DNA of 64,000 nt from Dyadobacter sp. SG02. Lineage in GTDB: Bacteria > Bacteroidota > Bacteroidia > Cytophagales > Spirosomataceae. The DNA lies in assembly GCF_900109045.1 (NCBI RefSeq), contig NZ_FNYL01000013.1, positions 1 through 64,000 on the forward strand. Direction: 5' to 3'. The notes beneath the pieces were generated by a model. That model did not search any database, was not told the DNA's origin, and saw nothing but the letters and a program-made list of their open reading frames with translations. How positions within the stretch are numbered: position 1 is the stretch's first letter; each line of letters starts with the position of its first letter. Positions 25,712 to 33,559 of this stretch are shown here, piece after piece. The translations under genes were made by a program, and so were the position numbers.

Positions 25712-26176
25712 ATGAAAGTAAAAAACCAATTGCCAAACCAGTCCATGAAAAATCAACCTGTCCTTTCACCCATGAAAAACCTGTCTATTATGTCGTCGGG
25801 CGGCGTTCCGTCGGGCGGCGTTCCGTCGGGAGGCGCCGGCGAAGCCAAAAACGTCCCTGCCATTACAGTTTACAAGTTTGGGAAAGCGATCTCCGTGAAA
25901 TCCAGCGATATTACTTGTCTGGAAGGTGTCGGAAACTACACATTTGTATACACCCGGCATGAAAAGCACCTGGTTTCGAAATGTCTGAAAGAAGTTCAGG
26001 AGGAATTGAGCAGCGACTTTTTACGTATCCACAAATCATACAGCATCAATGCGCGGCACATCGCATCACGCTGGCCGGACTACATCCATCTCAGCTGCGG
26101 TAAAGTGATCCCCATCGCCCGCAGGCGCATCCGCGAGACGCACGAGATATTGGGAAGAATGGCGCTTTCGGCGTAG
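25712..26176 (+). CDS. Lone LytTR-type DNA-binding protein
   Basis: From the ATG at 25712 the product is 154 residues. Later in-frame ATGAAA codons at 25745 and 25772 are also possible starts. The C-terminal ~100 residues are a LytTR domain (AISVKSSDITCLEGVGNYTF, FLRIHKSYSINARHI, VIPIARRRI). No receiver domain is present, so it is not a classical response regulator. The linker has an SGGVP repeat encoded by 15-bp units at 25796-25825 with a partial third copy. Such lone LytTR proteins can be controlled by membrane partners, but none is adjacent here. Confidence 0.85.
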   Translation: MKVKNQLPNQSMKNQPVLSPMKNLSIMSSGGVPSGGVPSGGAGEAKNVPAITVYKFGKAISVKSSDITCLEGVGNYTFVYTRHEKHLVSKCLKEVQEELSSDFLRIHKSYSINARHIASRWPDYIHLSCGKVIPIARRRIRETHEILGRMALSA

Positions 26177-26197
26177 CGAATCGATATAGAAGTGACT

Positions 26198-26241
26198 GGC
26201 CGTCAGGATTTATGAATGCTCATAAATCCTGACGGCCTTTA
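26198..26241. terminator. Bidirectional terminator with perfect 18-bp stem
   Basis: GGCCGTCAGGATTTATGA (26198-26215) pairs perfectly with TCATAAATCCTGACGGCC (26220-26237) over a 4-base loop, followed by TTTATTTT. It lies between the convergent LytTR and fabH genes. It again contains the GTCAGG string found in the other convergent intergenic regions. Confidence 0.92.
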
Positions 26242-26243
26242 TT

Positions 26244-27233
26244 TTAATAGGCCCATTTCACATAAGCCGAAGCCCACGTGAAACCGGCACCGAATGCGGA
26301 GAATATGAGGTTGTCGCCTTTTTTGAGCTGTTTTTCGTAATCCCAAAGGCAAAGCGGGATGGTTGCGGCGGTGGTATTTCCGTAATGGGCGATGTTCATC
26401 ATCACCTTATCCATACCCACACCCATGCGGTTGGCCGTTGCTTCTATAATGCGGCGGTTGGCCTGGTGGGGTACCAGCCACGCCACATCGTCGTGGGAGA
26501 GGTGGTTCCGTTCCATCATTTCCGCCGAAACGTCGGCCATATTGCGCACCGCCGATTTGAACACCTGCTGGCCGTCCTGGTGCAGGAAATGCAGCCGCGC
26601 GTCCACCGTTTCGTGGCTGGCCGGGAAGCGGCTTCCGCCTCCGCGTTGCACGAGGTTGTTATAGCCGACGCCGTCGGAGCGGATCAGCGTGTCGATCACG
26701 CCGTAGCCGTCGGTATTGGGTTCCAGCAATACGGCGCCGGCGCCGTCGCCAAAGAGGATGCAGGTGCGGCGGTCGGTGTAATCCATCACGGCCGACATCT
26801 TGTCCGTACCTACTACCACTACCTTTTTATATTTACCGGTTTCGATGAACTGGGCGCCAAGTTCGAGGCCGTAAACGAAGCCGGAGCAGGCGGCATTCAC
26901 ATCGAAACTGCCGATGTTGCGGATACCCAGCTGATCGCAGATGAGGTTGGCGGTACTTGGGAAGACGAAATCAGGAGTAATGGTTGCGCAAATGAGGAGG
27001 TCTATTTCAGCGGGATCGGTGTTGGTTTTTTCGAGGAGGCCCTTTACGGCTTTGGCACCCATGTGCGAGCTTCCGAGTCCGGGTTCTTTCAGGATGCGGC
27101 GTTCCTTGATGCCGGTCCTGCTCACGATCCATTCGTCGCTGGTGTCAACGAGTGTCTCCAATTCGGCATTTGTTAGAATGTAGTCGGGTACATATCCTTC
27201 GATGCCTGAAATGGAGGCTTTTACTTGTTTCAT
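26244..27233 (-). CDS. fabH: 3-oxoacyl-ACP synthase III (KAS III)
   Basis: The 329-residue length is standard. The catalytic triad is visible as C116 (NAACSGFVYGL), H256 (VPHQANRR) and N286 (AHYGNTTAATIP), with the C-terminal glycine-rich GAGFTWASAYVKW. The enzyme starts fatty-acid synthesis by condensing acetyl-CoA or another acyl-CoA with malonyl-ACP in the cytoplasm. It is not next to plsX or other fab genes, so this may be a second copy or one with a special primer preference (inference). Confidence 0.93.
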   Translation of the reverse strand: MKQVKASISGIEGYVPDYILTNAELETLVDTSDEWIVSRTGIKERRILKEPGLGSSHMGAKAVKGLLEKTNTDPAEIDLLICATITPDFVFPSTANLICDQLGIRNIGSFDVNAACSGFVYGLELGAQFIETGKYKKVVVVGTDKMSAVMDYTDRRTCILFGDGAGAVLLEPNTDGYGVIDTLIRSDGVGYNNLVQRGGGSRFPASHETVDARLHFLHQDGQQVFKSAVRNMADVSAEMMERNHLSHDDVAWLVPHQANRRIIEATANRMGVGMDKVMMNIAHYGNTTAATIPLCLWDYEKQLKKGDNLIFSAFGAGFTWASAYVKWAY

Positions 27234-27366
27234 ATTCGATTCTAATACTGGTAAATGTCGCTGTTTGGGGATTCTTTTGCCCTAAACAACAAATATGCAC
27301 TACAAAAGTGCGCATTTCTCCACCTTTCAATGGATTTTTTGGGAAGTTAATTTGAAAAGGAAAAAT

Positions 27367-28110
27367 CTACGGGACAATGCGTATTTCGACACGTCGGTTG
27401 AGCCTGCGGTTCGCTTCGCAATCATTCGGCGCAACGGGCAACCCGCTGCCGAATGCTTTCCCCCGAATGCGGCCCATTTCGATACGCCTCGAAATCAGGT
27501 ATTTTTTGACCTCGTCGACGCGGTCGAAGGAAAGCAGCAGGTTCTTCCTCGGATCGCCTACATCGTCGGTATGCCCGTACAGTTCGATCTTCGGCGCCGT
27601 GTTCCTGACAAGGTAATCTGCGAGGATTTCCAGCTCGTAATTGCTTTCCGGCAGCAAGTCGGGCTCGCTTTGGGTAAAGAGCAGCACGGTTTCGACCTCT
27701 TCTTTCAAATCCAGTTCAGATACCTTGGCAGCCGCCAGTTTACTCGAATCGCTGTTTCCTATCGGTGTTAAATAAAAAACCTTTGTCGGACGAAGGGTAC
27801 GGGCCGCTATCACCTCGGAATGCGTTTCATAACCGTGGGCGTGGATCGAGATAACGCCCATGTCCCTCGCCGACATTTTGAACTGGTAGGCGCCGTCTTC
27901 AAAAAGTGGCACAACGAGGTCTTCGGGACGTTGCCCCACTACCATGATCGTAGCTTCTACGGGCCGAAGGGTGTACTTGTCGAGCACGCGCACGGCCACG
28001 CGGGAGCGTTGCGGGATGATCTTTTGCTGGTTTGGAGCGACCTGCTGCTGGCCATACGCTGCAAAACCGGCCGCGATGGCCAGAAATAAGATGGTTGTAA
28101 AAGTTTTCAT
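27367..28110 (-). CDS. OmpA-family peptidoglycan-associated protein
   Basis: The 247-residue protein has a signal peptide (to about 20, AAYGQ). An N-terminal beta-rich domain resembles a carboxypeptidase-regulatory-like fold (VAVRVLDKYTLRPVEATIMV). The OmpA C-terminal peptidoglycan-binding domain occupies about 145-247 (IELYGHTDDVGDPRKNLLLS, RIRGKAFGSG, NRRLNRRVEIRI). The Asp and Arg of the diaminopimelate-binding site are kept. It likely anchors the outer envelope to the wall. It stands alone between fabH and a TonB-C-type gene. Confidence 0.85.
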   Translation of the reverse strand: MKTFTTILFLAIAAGFAAYGQQQVAPNQQKIIPQRSRVAVRVLDKYTLRPVEATIMVVGQRPEDLVVPLFEDGAYQFKMSARDMGVISIHAHGYETHSEVIAARTLRPTKVFYLTPIGNSDSSKLAAAKVSELDLKEEVETVLLFTQSEPDLLPESNYELEILADYLVRNTAPKIELYGHTDDVGDPRKNLLLSFDRVDEVKKYLISRRIEMGRIRGKAFGSGLPVAPNDCEANRRLNRRVEIRIVP

Positions 28111-28215
28111 TCAATCTCCGGTTAGGTTGAACAATCGATTTTTACAAACAGGGATTTGTTTTTATAAATATATGAAGGTTACTTATAATTAACACAATGC
28201 CGGCCGGGTTTTTTA

Positions 28216-29223
28216 TCAGGGAAATGTTCTGATTTTGAGGGGCGGGGGTGCGTACAGGGGCCTGGGCGTGACGAAGCCGTAACCATACCCGGATAACCTC
28301 GTCTGGGGTGGTTCATGTGCCGATAAATTCAGCTTGCGGTTCCGGAAAAGCTTTTCCAGTTCATCCTTCACGAGTACCGGCGCCTTCCAGGGTTCCAGCT
28401 TTATTTTCTTGCTGAAAAGCTTCGGCACCTCTTCCTTTACTTTGAGAGGCAGCTTGTCGAGTTCCGGGTCAAACTGAATGCTGATGGTGTACCAGACGGC
28501 GATCGGTTTGCCGTCTTTTTGCGCTGGCGTCCATTTGGGCATGCTGTTTACAAGTCGGAGCGCCTCGTCGTCCAGCTCTTCGCCGGGACTGCTCACGACC
28601 CGTCCGCTACTCACATTCCCGTCCTCGTCTAGCAGGAACGATACCCGTACCGAACCCTCGATACCGGTTTCGAGCGCTTCGTGCGGGTATTGCAGGTTGT
28701 TGGCGAGAAATTTGTTCAATCCTTTGTAGCCGCCGGGGAAATAGGGCCACCGGTCCACCCGCATGGAATTGCTGCTTTCGTTGGCCCAGCCGACCTCCGA
28801 GTCTTTTAAGGAAGCTTTGGCGTGGCTTTTTGAGCGTGCCGCCACGGATTCAGGCCGGGATTTCAGCCGGATCACATATTCCGCCGCCGATTTCCCGATT
28901 GAGACCTGTTTTGTCTCGAAATCGGGGTGCTTTACTACCAGTGTGCCGCTCAGCGGTGCGTCCGCAATTTCAAAAAGACCCGAAAGGTTGGTGACGGTAC
29001 CGCGCTCCGAACCGGCGATGAGAACGGCTGCATTCGCCACAGGTCGCGAAGATTCGTCGGTGATTTTGCCGAAGATCCGGATGCTTTGCAATACAGCCGG
29101 ACGGATGTCAAGGCTGTCGGGAATCACATATTTACTATGCGCCGCAGCGGGGACCACTATCGGCGTCAGCAGGGTGAGGAGGAAGTATTTTCGGAGAAGC
29201 GGTTGTGGTATTCTTTGCAGCAT
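28216..29223 (-). CDS. TonB C-terminal-domain protein with a carboxypeptidase-regulatory-like domain
   Basis: The 335-residue protein has a hydrophobic N-terminus (about 12-30) and a CarboxypepD_reg-like beta domain at about 48-120 (IFGKITDESSRPVANAAVLI). A TonB C-terminal domain follows at about 177-252 (YPHEALETGIEGSVRVSFLL, LVNSMPKWTPAQKDGKPI). Unlike a normal TonB it has no proline-rich periplasmic spacer, and it carries about 80 further residues after the TonB domain. It could energise an outer-membrane transporter or serve another envelope role. The domain call is firm, the function is not. Confidence 0.75.
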   Translation of the reverse strand: MLQRIPQPLLRKYFLLTLLTPIVVPAAAHSKYVIPDSLDIRPAVLQSIRIFGKITDESSRPVANAAVLIAGSERGTVTNLSGLFEIADAPLSGTLVVKHPDFETKQVSIGKSAAEYVIRLKSRPESVAARSKSHAKASLKDSEVGWANESSNSMRVDRWPYFPGGYKGLNKFLANNLQYPHEALETGIEGSVRVSFLLDEDGNVSSGRVVSSPGEELDDEALRLVNSMPKWTPAQKDGKPIAVWYTISIQFDPELDKLPLKVKEEVPKLFSKKIKLEPWKAPVLVKDELEKLFRNRKLNLSAHEPPQTRLSGYGYGFVTPRPLYAPPPLKIRTFP

Positions 29224-29577
29224 GGGTTTCCTGATGTTTGAATGGGCCGATATTCACACAACTATACCTTTTTTCCATAAACGATTGTAATTCATATAAA
29301 GGATACGCAAATAGCGGCAGAATGTGTAAAAATTTGAAATAAAAATCTACGATCATCGGGTAGAGCCGGAGGATCATCGGAACGGCACTCCTTGTAAAGT
29401 GGCATTTCAAAACATTTTCAACTCCGGTGAATTGGAACGCGGGGCAACTATCGGGGAAATCCGGATAGTCCATAGCCAAAAACTATCGTGTGGAGCAGGA
29501 TAAAAGTTTCGAAAGCGACTTTGACCGGGAGATGAAAAAGTGGAAGTTGGCATAAAACTTTCGAAAGCCGGATAATC
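29224..29577. other. 354-bp divergent region with TTTCGAAA palindromes
   Basis: It lies between the TonB-C gene (minus) and the Crp/Fnr gene (plus). AGTTTCGAAAGC at 29505-29516 and the palindrome CTTTCGAAAG at 29558-29567 repeat the TTTCGAAA core, the second only 10 bases before the regulator ATG. They are candidate autoregulatory sites. No small gene is seen. Confidence 0.45.
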
Positions 29578-30156
29578 ATGGAACATTACTACACGACGCT
29601 CTTCGAATACATTTCACGGATGATTACGTTGCCCGAGGCCGACCGGGAATCGGTTCGGACGTCGTTCAGACCTGTGTTTGTCCCAAAAGATACGATGATC
29701 GAGAAGGCGGGGGAAGTACCGGGTTACCATAATTTTATCGTCTCGGGGTATATGCGGAATTTTCATCTGGATGAGGACCATAACGAGATCACGACGGACC
29801 TGAACGACGGGCCCCGGTTTTTTACCTCGTATTTTCATTTTATGAACCGCACGGTTTCGAATGAGAACCTGCATTGCGTGACCGATTGTGAGTTGTTACG
29901 AATTGGCCGGGACGATGTCGACGCCACAGCAGCGCGCAGTTTCACGCAGAAGGATTATACGATTCACATTTTGCAAGAGCATTTACAAAAAGACAAAGAG
30001 CGGATCAATGATATGGCCAATCTCACGGCGGAAGCACGCTACGCGAAGTTTGTAAAGGCAAATCCCGGCATTATCAGGAATGTGCCGTTAAAATACATCG
30101 CATCCTATCTCGGTATCACCCAGCGGCACCTGAGCCGGCTGCGGGGCGATGGCTGA
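29578..30156 (+). CDS. Crp/Fnr-family transcriptional regulator
   Basis: The 192-residue regulator has a cyclic-nucleotide-binding-like beta barrel (about 20-120, VFVPKDTMIEKAGEVPGYHN). A shortened C-terminal helix-turn-helix follows (about 160-190, VPLKYIASYLGITQRHLSRL). The phosphate-binding signature for cAMP is not preserved and no cysteine cluster for an iron-sulfur centre is present, so the effector is unknown. It precedes a DUF2306 membrane gene with striking palindromes between them, suggesting that gene is a target. Confidence 0.85.
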   Translation: MEHYYTTLFEYISRMITLPEADRESVRTSFRPVFVPKDTMIEKAGEVPGYHNFIVSGYMRNFHLDEDHNEITTDLNDGPRFFTSYFHFMNRTVSNENLHCVTDCELLRIGRDDVDATAARSFTQKDYTIHILQEHLQKDKERINDMANLTAEARYAKFVKANPGIIRNVPLKYIASYLGITQRHLSRLRGDG

Positions 30157-30185
30157 GACCACATTCACACAAGAATAAAACCGCT

Positions 30186-30200
30186 TGTCCATATTGGACA
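30186..30200. promoter_or_regulatory. TGTCCA-TAT-TGGACA inverted repeat
   Basis: A perfect 6-bp inverted repeat with 3-base spacer, between the Crp/Fnr gene and the DUF2306 gene. It lies 30 bases upstream of the larger palindrome at 30230-30251. It is a candidate regulator site. Confidence 0.4.
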
Positions 30201-30229
30201 TTTGTCTAATGCTGAGGGGTATGACCGGC

Positions 30230-30251
30230 TTTAAGTTTGGCCAAACTTAAA
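30230..30251. promoter_or_regulatory. Perfect 22-bp palindrome containing a -7-like box
   Basis: TTTAAGTTTGG (30230-30240) is followed at once by its exact complement CCAAACTTAAA (30241-30251). It includes TAAGTTTG (30232-30239), a match to the TAnnTTTG -7 element, and ends 11 bases before the ATG of the DUF2306 gene. It may be an operator overlapping the promoter, or an RNA hairpin near the start codon. Confidence 0.6.
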
Positions 30252-30262
30252 CGCGCGATACG

Positions 30263-31096
30263 ATGGCCGAGACAATTAACATTCCTTCAAAAACCAGTAA
30301 ACAAGATGCTCAGAAGTTACTGAACCTCGCCGTAACCGCCTGGTTTGTAGTCACCACGATCGGCCAATGGGCATTTGGCATTTACATCATCGCATTTTAT
30401 GGCACAAGCACCGCCTCGGGCGACTTCGAAAACTGGAACAAAGTATTGCCGCACGGCTATGTAAAAGGCGATTGGGCGGGTAACCTCGTGGTCGGCCTGC
30501 ACGTTTTACTGGCAGCGATCCTGGTTTTTGGCGGGCCGTTGCAGCTGATGCCGATTGTCCGGCGAAGTGTGCCACGGTTTCACCGTTGGCTCGGGCGCGT
30601 TTACATTACCACGGCAGTGATCGTCGCCACGGGCGGTTTTGCGATGGTATGGACGCGCGGCGCAGTGGGCGACCACGTGCAGCATGTCAGTATCAGTGTT
30701 CAGACGGTCTACATCATCGTTTTCGCTTTGCTAGCATGGCATTATGCACGTGCGGGGCGGTTCGACATACACCGCAAATGGGCGATGCGGCTGTTCATGG
30801 TGGTGAGCGGTGTATGGTTTTTCAGGGTGGGATTAATGTGCTGGCTCGTGCTCAACGGCGGCCCGGTTGGTTTTGATCCCCGTACATTCAGCGGGCCGTT
30901 TCTTACCGCGCTGGCGGTGTTTGTCTATGCCTTGCCGGTATCGCTTTTGCTGCTCGAATTGTATTTTTATGGGCAAAAAACGAAAGGACGGATCGCTATG
31001 ACGGTCACCGCCGTAGCGATATTTCTCTTGACTGCGCTAATGGTCGTCGGAATTTTTGGAGCTATCATGGGAATGTGGTGGCCAAGGATCGGGTAG
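30263..31096 (+). CDS. DUF2306-type multi-spanning membrane protein
   Basis: The 277-residue protein has about seven hydrophobic segments (for example AVTAWFVVTTIGQWAFGIYI, LVVGLHVLLAAILVFGG, FLTALAVFVYALPVSLLLLE). Conserved histidines FHRWLGRVYITTA and HYARAGRFDIHRKWAMRLF are typical of DUF2306 proteins, which may bind haem or another metal in the membrane. The function of the family is not established. It follows a Crp/Fnr regulator and two palindromes, so its expression is probably regulated. Confidence 0.78.
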   Translation: MAETINIPSKTSKQDAQKLLNLAVTAWFVVTTIGQWAFGIYIIAFYGTSTASGDFENWNKVLPHGYVKGDWAGNLVVGLHVLLAAILVFGGPLQLMPIVRRSVPRFHRWLGRVYITTAVIVATGGFAMVWTRGAVGDHVQHVSISVQTVYIIVFALLAWHYARAGRFDIHRKWAMRLFMVVSGVWFFRVGLMCWLVLNGGPVGFDPRTFSGPFLTALAVFVYALPVSLLLLELYFYGQKTKGRIAMTVTAVAIFLLTALMVVGIFGAIMGMWWPRIG

Positions 31097-31177
31097 GGAC
31101 TGTTCTTCCCGATAATCGCGGATCTGTATCTGTTCATATTGACAATAATTGATGAGCTTTGCTGAAAAAGCAGCGTA

Positions 31178-31660
31178 ATGTTGGTTATGAATGATACACC
31201 CAAACTGATGATCGCCGAACGCGATGCCCATTTTGACGACGGGAAGGAGCTCTTCCAGGAATATGCGGCGTCGTTGCCGATCGACCTTGCTTTCCAGGGA
31301 TTTGACGAAGAATTGGAAACTGTGCGGGATCAATACGGGCCTCCCTCGGGTGCGCTTGTGCTTGCGTATGCGGGAGAGCGTGCTGTCGGTTGCGCGGGCG
31401 TGCGCAGCAAAGGCGAGGGAATCGCCGAGTTGAAAAGAATGTATGTCCGGCCGGAATTTCGCGGGCATCAGTTGGGGCGACTGCTGCTGGAACGTTCGGT
31501 TTCCGTCGCGAAGGAATTAGGGTACCGGAAGCTCCGGCTCGATACACTGGCCAGTATGACCGGCGCACGCAGATTGTACGAGTCGTTCGGATTTGAAGTG
31601 ATACCGGCTTATTATGCGAACCCGCATGCAGATGCTATTTACATGGAAAAGCTGCTCTGA
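31178..31660 (+). CDS. GNAT-family N-acetyltransferase
   Basis: The product is 160 residues, or 157 if it starts at the ATG at 31187 (MNDTPKL). Acetyl-CoA-binding motif A is clear: LKRMYVRPEFRGHQLGRLLL, with the pyrophosphate loop RGHQLG. The C-terminal block reads ARRLYESFGFEVI. The substrate cannot be predicted. It is preceded by 81 bases of spacer after the DUF2306 gene and is likely a separate or loosely linked unit. Confidence 0.88.
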   Translation: MLVMNDTPKLMIAERDAHFDDGKELFQEYAASLPIDLAFQGFDEELETVRDQYGPPSGALVLAYAGERAVGCAGVRSKGEGIAELKRMYVRPEFRGHQLGRLLLERSVSVAKELGYRKLRLDTLASMTGARRLYESFGFEVIPAYYANPHADAIYMEKLL

Positions 31661-31681
31661 ACAGCTCCCGGAGCGGTTCGT

Positions 31682-31831
31682 TTAACGATATCGTTTCATC
31701 AACAGCGACAACGGCCATAAAACGGCGGTAACGATTGCCTTGTTCCAGTCCGGACGTTCCGGGTTTTTCCGGTACGCCTTCACGCAGTACCAGGCCAGGA
31801 TGAATAACGAGATGGTAATTGCGGTTGCCAT
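31682..31831 (-). CDS. Small two-segment membrane protein (49 residues)
   Basis: A short open frame encodes 49 residues, starting MATAITISLFILAWYCVKAY. Two hydrophobic segments (about 3-20 and 31-45) are separated by a charged loop RKNPERPDWN, and it ends LLMKRYR. Such a layout in non-coding spacer is unlikely by chance but unproven. It is antisense-oriented to its neighbours and ends 21 bases from the GNAT stop. Function unknown. Positively charged loop and tail suggest both ends of the hairpin may face the cytoplasm differently. Confidence 0.55.
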   Translation of the reverse strand: MATAITISLFILAWYCVKAYRKNPERPDWNKAIVTAVLWPLSLLMKRYR

Positions 31832-31999
31832 GGTTTCTGGTGTTGGGTTGATAATGTGTTGTAAATTAAAGCATTGTGCTTCCTTGGGCTAAAATATTCG
31901 TACCAGCGGCGGCCAGCAGCTTACAGATGGATAACCCTGTTGCAACTGTCGGAGAAGATTGATTAAATTTATAGGCTTCACCCAAAAAAGCCATTAGCC

Positions 32000-32614
32000 A
32001 TGCAAAACAGTCTTCTGAAATCACTGCTAATCATCTGCATTTGCATCATGACCGGACGGGCAAATTGCCAAACGGCTGGTACTATCAGCGACCGCGACGG
32101 TAATACTTACACGGTCAAACTAATGCCGGACGGAAACCAGTGGATGACCCAGGATTTGAACATCCGTGTGGATAGCTCCTGGTGTTTCGGCGACGACCCT
32201 GCAAACTGCAAAATTTATGGTCGGTTATACACCTATTTTTCTGCACCCCAGGCCTGCGAAATGCTGGGGGACGGCTGGCGTTTGCCGTCCCGCAAGGACT
32301 GGGAAGTTCTGTCCGACCAATACGGCGGCGCGAGCAATAAGTCGAAGGACTGGGGCAGGGCGGCCTACAAGGCATTGCAAACGGGCGGCGAATCCGGGTT
32401 TAATGCCACATTAGGCGGCAACCGGGAATTTAACGGCGGCAAATACGAGCGACTTAATGGTCACGGATTTTACTGGACAACTACCGAAATCGACACGCAA
32501 ACGGCGTGGAATTATAATTTCGGCGCAGGCGGCAAGGCATTGCATTGCCAGGACGGCATGGGAAAGCAGGAAGGCGCCTCGGTGCGTTGCGTGAGGACGG
32601 TTGCGAAGAATTGA
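32000..32614 (+). CDS. FISUMP-domain protein, exported
   Basis: The 204-residue protein has a signal peptide (about 1-23, ending NCQ). The rest is the Fibrobacter succinogenes major paralogous domain: ISDRDGNTYTVKLMPDGNQW, MTQDLNIR, GDGWRLPSRKDWEVL and SVRCVR. The domain is related to the C-type-lectin-like formylglycine fold and occurs in many secreted Bacteroidota proteins. Its role is unknown. Conserved cysteines (CFGDDPANCK, CQDGMG, RCVR) may form disulfides in the periplasm. Confidence 0.85.
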   Translation: MQNSLLKSLLIICICIMTGRANCQTAGTISDRDGNTYTVKLMPDGNQWMTQDLNIRVDSSWCFGDDPANCKIYGRLYTYFSAPQACEMLGDGWRLPSRKDWEVLSDQYGGASNKSKDWGRAAYKALQTGGESGFNATLGGNREFNGGKYERLNGHGFYWTTTEIDTQTAWNYNFGAGGKALHCQDGMGKQEGASVRCVRTVAKN

Positions 32615-32702
32615 CGTCCCGTTTTTCAACGGGAGCTGTTACTTCGAAGGTTTGGGATACTTTTCCAATGTCTCAGCACCAACATTCTACCCCAAAAATC
32701 AC

Positions 32703-33455
32703 TCAAAACGGATAACGCCGCATCCCTCCATCCACCACCACGGCCGAGCCCGTCACGTATCGCGCCCGCGGCGAAACTAGAAACACGGCCATATCGGCCA
32801 TATCCTGCGGTTGCCCGAAATCTCCTAGCGGGATTTCCTGGTGAGCAAACGCTTTCCGCTCGTCGTCGGAAAAGTAGGGCCGGATGTTCGCGGTGTCGAT
32901 CAATCCGGGTTGCAGTGTGTTGACGCGGATGTTGTATTGTCCGACCTGAGCGGCCAGCTGTTTGGACCACACGGCCATACTGGCCTTTGCTACTGCCGAA
33001 ACATTGATGCTGCGGAGCTCGTAGGTGCTGGTCAGGTTCAGGATTACCCCTTGCCGGCGATCGACCATGCGGGGGAGGAGCGCCTGCGTGAGCTGGCGCG
33101 GGCGGTCGAAGTCGAGGGCCATTGAGTCGGTCCAGGGCTGTTCCGGGCCGGTAATGTCAACGGGGCGGCTCTGTCCGGCGTTGTTGATGAGGATATCTAC
33201 GTCACCTAATGCGGCCAATGCGGCCTGCGCAATGCGCTGAGGGCCGTCCGGGGCTGTGAAATCCTGGGCAAAAACGATCGGCTGAATGCCTGTTTCGGCT
33301 GCTACTTCTTCCCGCAGGCTGCGAAGGCGTTCTTCATTCCGGGCGGTAGCGAATACGCGCACTCCCTCTCTGGCCAGTTCTTTTACGATGGCGCGACCAA
33401 TTCCCTGACTGGCGCCGGTTACTACGGCCGTTTTCCCTTTTAAATGCAAATCCAT
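32703..33455 (-). CDS. Short-chain dehydrogenase/reductase-like protein lacking the catalytic tyrosine
   Basis: The 250-residue protein has the NAD(P) motif TGASQGIG (13-20), the NNAG motif (91-94) and a catalytic Ser candidate S143 (LTSTYE). At the YxxxK active site the sequence is S153-A-V-A-K157, so lysine is kept but tyrosine is replaced by serine. It may be non-catalytic, use Y145 or another group, or have altered chemistry. The C-terminal ends VTGSAVVVDGGMRRYPF as in normal family members. It diverges from an HxlR regulator gene and is a plausible target of it. Confidence 0.85.
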   Translation of the reverse strand: MDLHLKGKTAVVTGASQGIGRAIVKELAREGVRVFATARNEERLRSLREEVAAETGIQPIVFAQDFTAPDGPQRIAQAALAALGDVDILINNAGQSRPVDITGPEQPWTDSMALDFDRPRQLTQALLPRMVDRRQGVILNLTSTYELRSINVSAVAKASMAVWSKQLAAQVGQYNIRVNTLQPGLIDTANIRPYFSDDERKAFAHQEIPLGDFGQPQDMADMAVFLVSPRARYVTGSAVVVDGGMRRYPF

Positions 33456-33483
33456 AACTGTGTTTCGAATGTGTTAAAAACTG

Positions 33484-33515
33484 GTTGCAAACGTAACCGG
33501 AAGCATCTAAATTTG
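33484..33515 (+). promoter_or_regulatory. Overlapping divergent promoters of HxlR (plus) and SDR (minus) genes
   Basis: Plus strand: GTTG (33484-33487) and TAAATTTG (33508-33515) are 20 bases apart, a very good Bacteroidota -33/-7 pair, about 45 bases before the HxlR ATG. Minus strand: TACGTTTG (complement of 33488-33495) is a -7 match for the SDR gene but with a poor -33. One operator here could repress both genes. Confidence 0.6.
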
Positions 33516-33559
33516 GAGGCTATACAACCAATTGTGGGGTACTAACAAAAGTGTAAGTA

